Part shown: piece after piece, positions 63,867 through 64,000 of the stretch
Position numbering within the stretch: the first letter of the stretch is position 1
How the letters are laid out: each line of letters opens with the position of its first letter
Origin: an uncultured Aquimarina sp.
GTDB lineage: Bacteria > Bacteroidota > Bacteroidia > Flavobacteriales > Flavobacteriaceae
Assembly (NCBI GenBank): GCA_947500845.1
Contig: CANMTP010000003.1
Location: 62,001-126,000 of the forward strand
Length of the DNA: 64,000 nucleotides
Direction of reading: 5' to 3'
The notes under the pieces: model-generated
Told to the model about the DNA's origin: nothing
The model's database searches: none
The model's input: only the letters and a program-made list of their open reading frames with translations
Position numbers and translations under genes: made by a program

Positions 63867-64000
63867 CTAAAGATGAACTAAGATTCTAGGAAAATTTTTT
63901 ATCTCATTACTATTTTTAACACGAACAGACATTTTTGTTTTTTGTCTTAGATATTCGACTATTTCTGTGTCAGATTTACCAACAAGTGAACTAAAAAGCT
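63867..64000 (-). CDS. C-terminal end of an unidentified gene (partial)
   Basis: The last 44 codons of a minus-strand gene whose beginning lies outside the window. The readable tail includes VGKSDTEIVEYLRQKTKM and ends KNFPRILVHL before a TAG stop. It shows no clear family and does not look like a KtrA/TrkA C-terminus. The K+ transporter gene starts 4 bp later, so the two are probably in one operon. Confidence 0.6.
   Translation of the reverse strand, partial: LFSSLVGKSDTEIVEYLRQKTKMSVRVKNSNEIKNFPRILVHL

Overview
The window is typical of a marine or environmental member of the Flavobacteriaceae (Bacteroidota). It is AT-rich and has Bacteroidota-type promoters (TAnnTTTG -7 boxes). It also carries a type IX secretion (T9SS) C-terminal sorting domain, a TonB-dependent receptor with a carboxypeptidase-regulatory N-domain, DUF4136 and DUF3298 lipoproteins, and arrays of double-FtsX permeases. 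The genus cannot be fixed from sequence alone. I see no rRNA, tRNA, CRISPR array, prophage or intact insertion sequence.

Layout. 1-5.8 kb, minus strand: a TonB-dependent receptor cut by the window edge, recO, a GNAT acetyltransferase, a DUF4136 lipoprotein, NADP-type glutamate dehydrogenase and cystathionine gamma-synthase. 5.9-14.3 kb, mostly plus: a DUF3298 lipoprotein, DinB-like protein, ArsC/Spx-like protein, EamA transporter, thioesterase, aldo/keto reductase, AraC regulator, SDR oxidoreductase, bestrophin-like channel and YheT-type hydrolase. 14.4-18.1 kb: a 1214-residue secreted modular subtilase. 18.2-21.8 kb: a small lipoprotein, a DUF2834 membrane protein and a tightly overlapping molybdate operon (modA, di-Mop protein, modB, modC). 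21.9-22.15 kb: a gene-free stretch that looks like an independent structured RNA with its own terminator. 22.2-28 kb, minus: a PolB-like exonuclease, serine hydrolase, DNA-repair methyltransferase, CNNM/CBS protein, cytochrome c, TerB-like protein and hemB. 28.1-32.6 kb, plus: an ABC ATPase and a giant ABC-permease/M1-peptidase fusion. 32.6-34.8 kb: a beta-barrel protein between two copies of a short degenerate sequence and an IS3 transposase remnant.

36.4-57.9 kb is the dominant feature: a minus-strand export cluster of TolC, HlyD/MacA-like adaptor, ABC ATPase, GIN-domain protein, five consecutive paralogous MacB/FtsX-type permeases (about 800 residues each, with near-identical leaders and N-termini) and a second ATPase. 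A divergent NtrC-type response regulator and histidine kinase probably control it. 57.9-59.3 kb encodes an AraC-type regulator fused to a C-terminal BLUF blue-light domain, with the key flavin-pocket residues at canonical spacing. 59.5-64 kb, minus: two lipoproteins, hemF, an EI24 membrane protein, a TrkH/KtrB-type K+ transporter and the tail of an unknown gene.

The most interesting items are the AraC-BLUF photoreceptor, the five-permease array, the candidate ncRNA, and three palindromes that each lie exactly 8 nt upstream of a TAnn[TA]TTG -7 box at otherwise unrelated genes.
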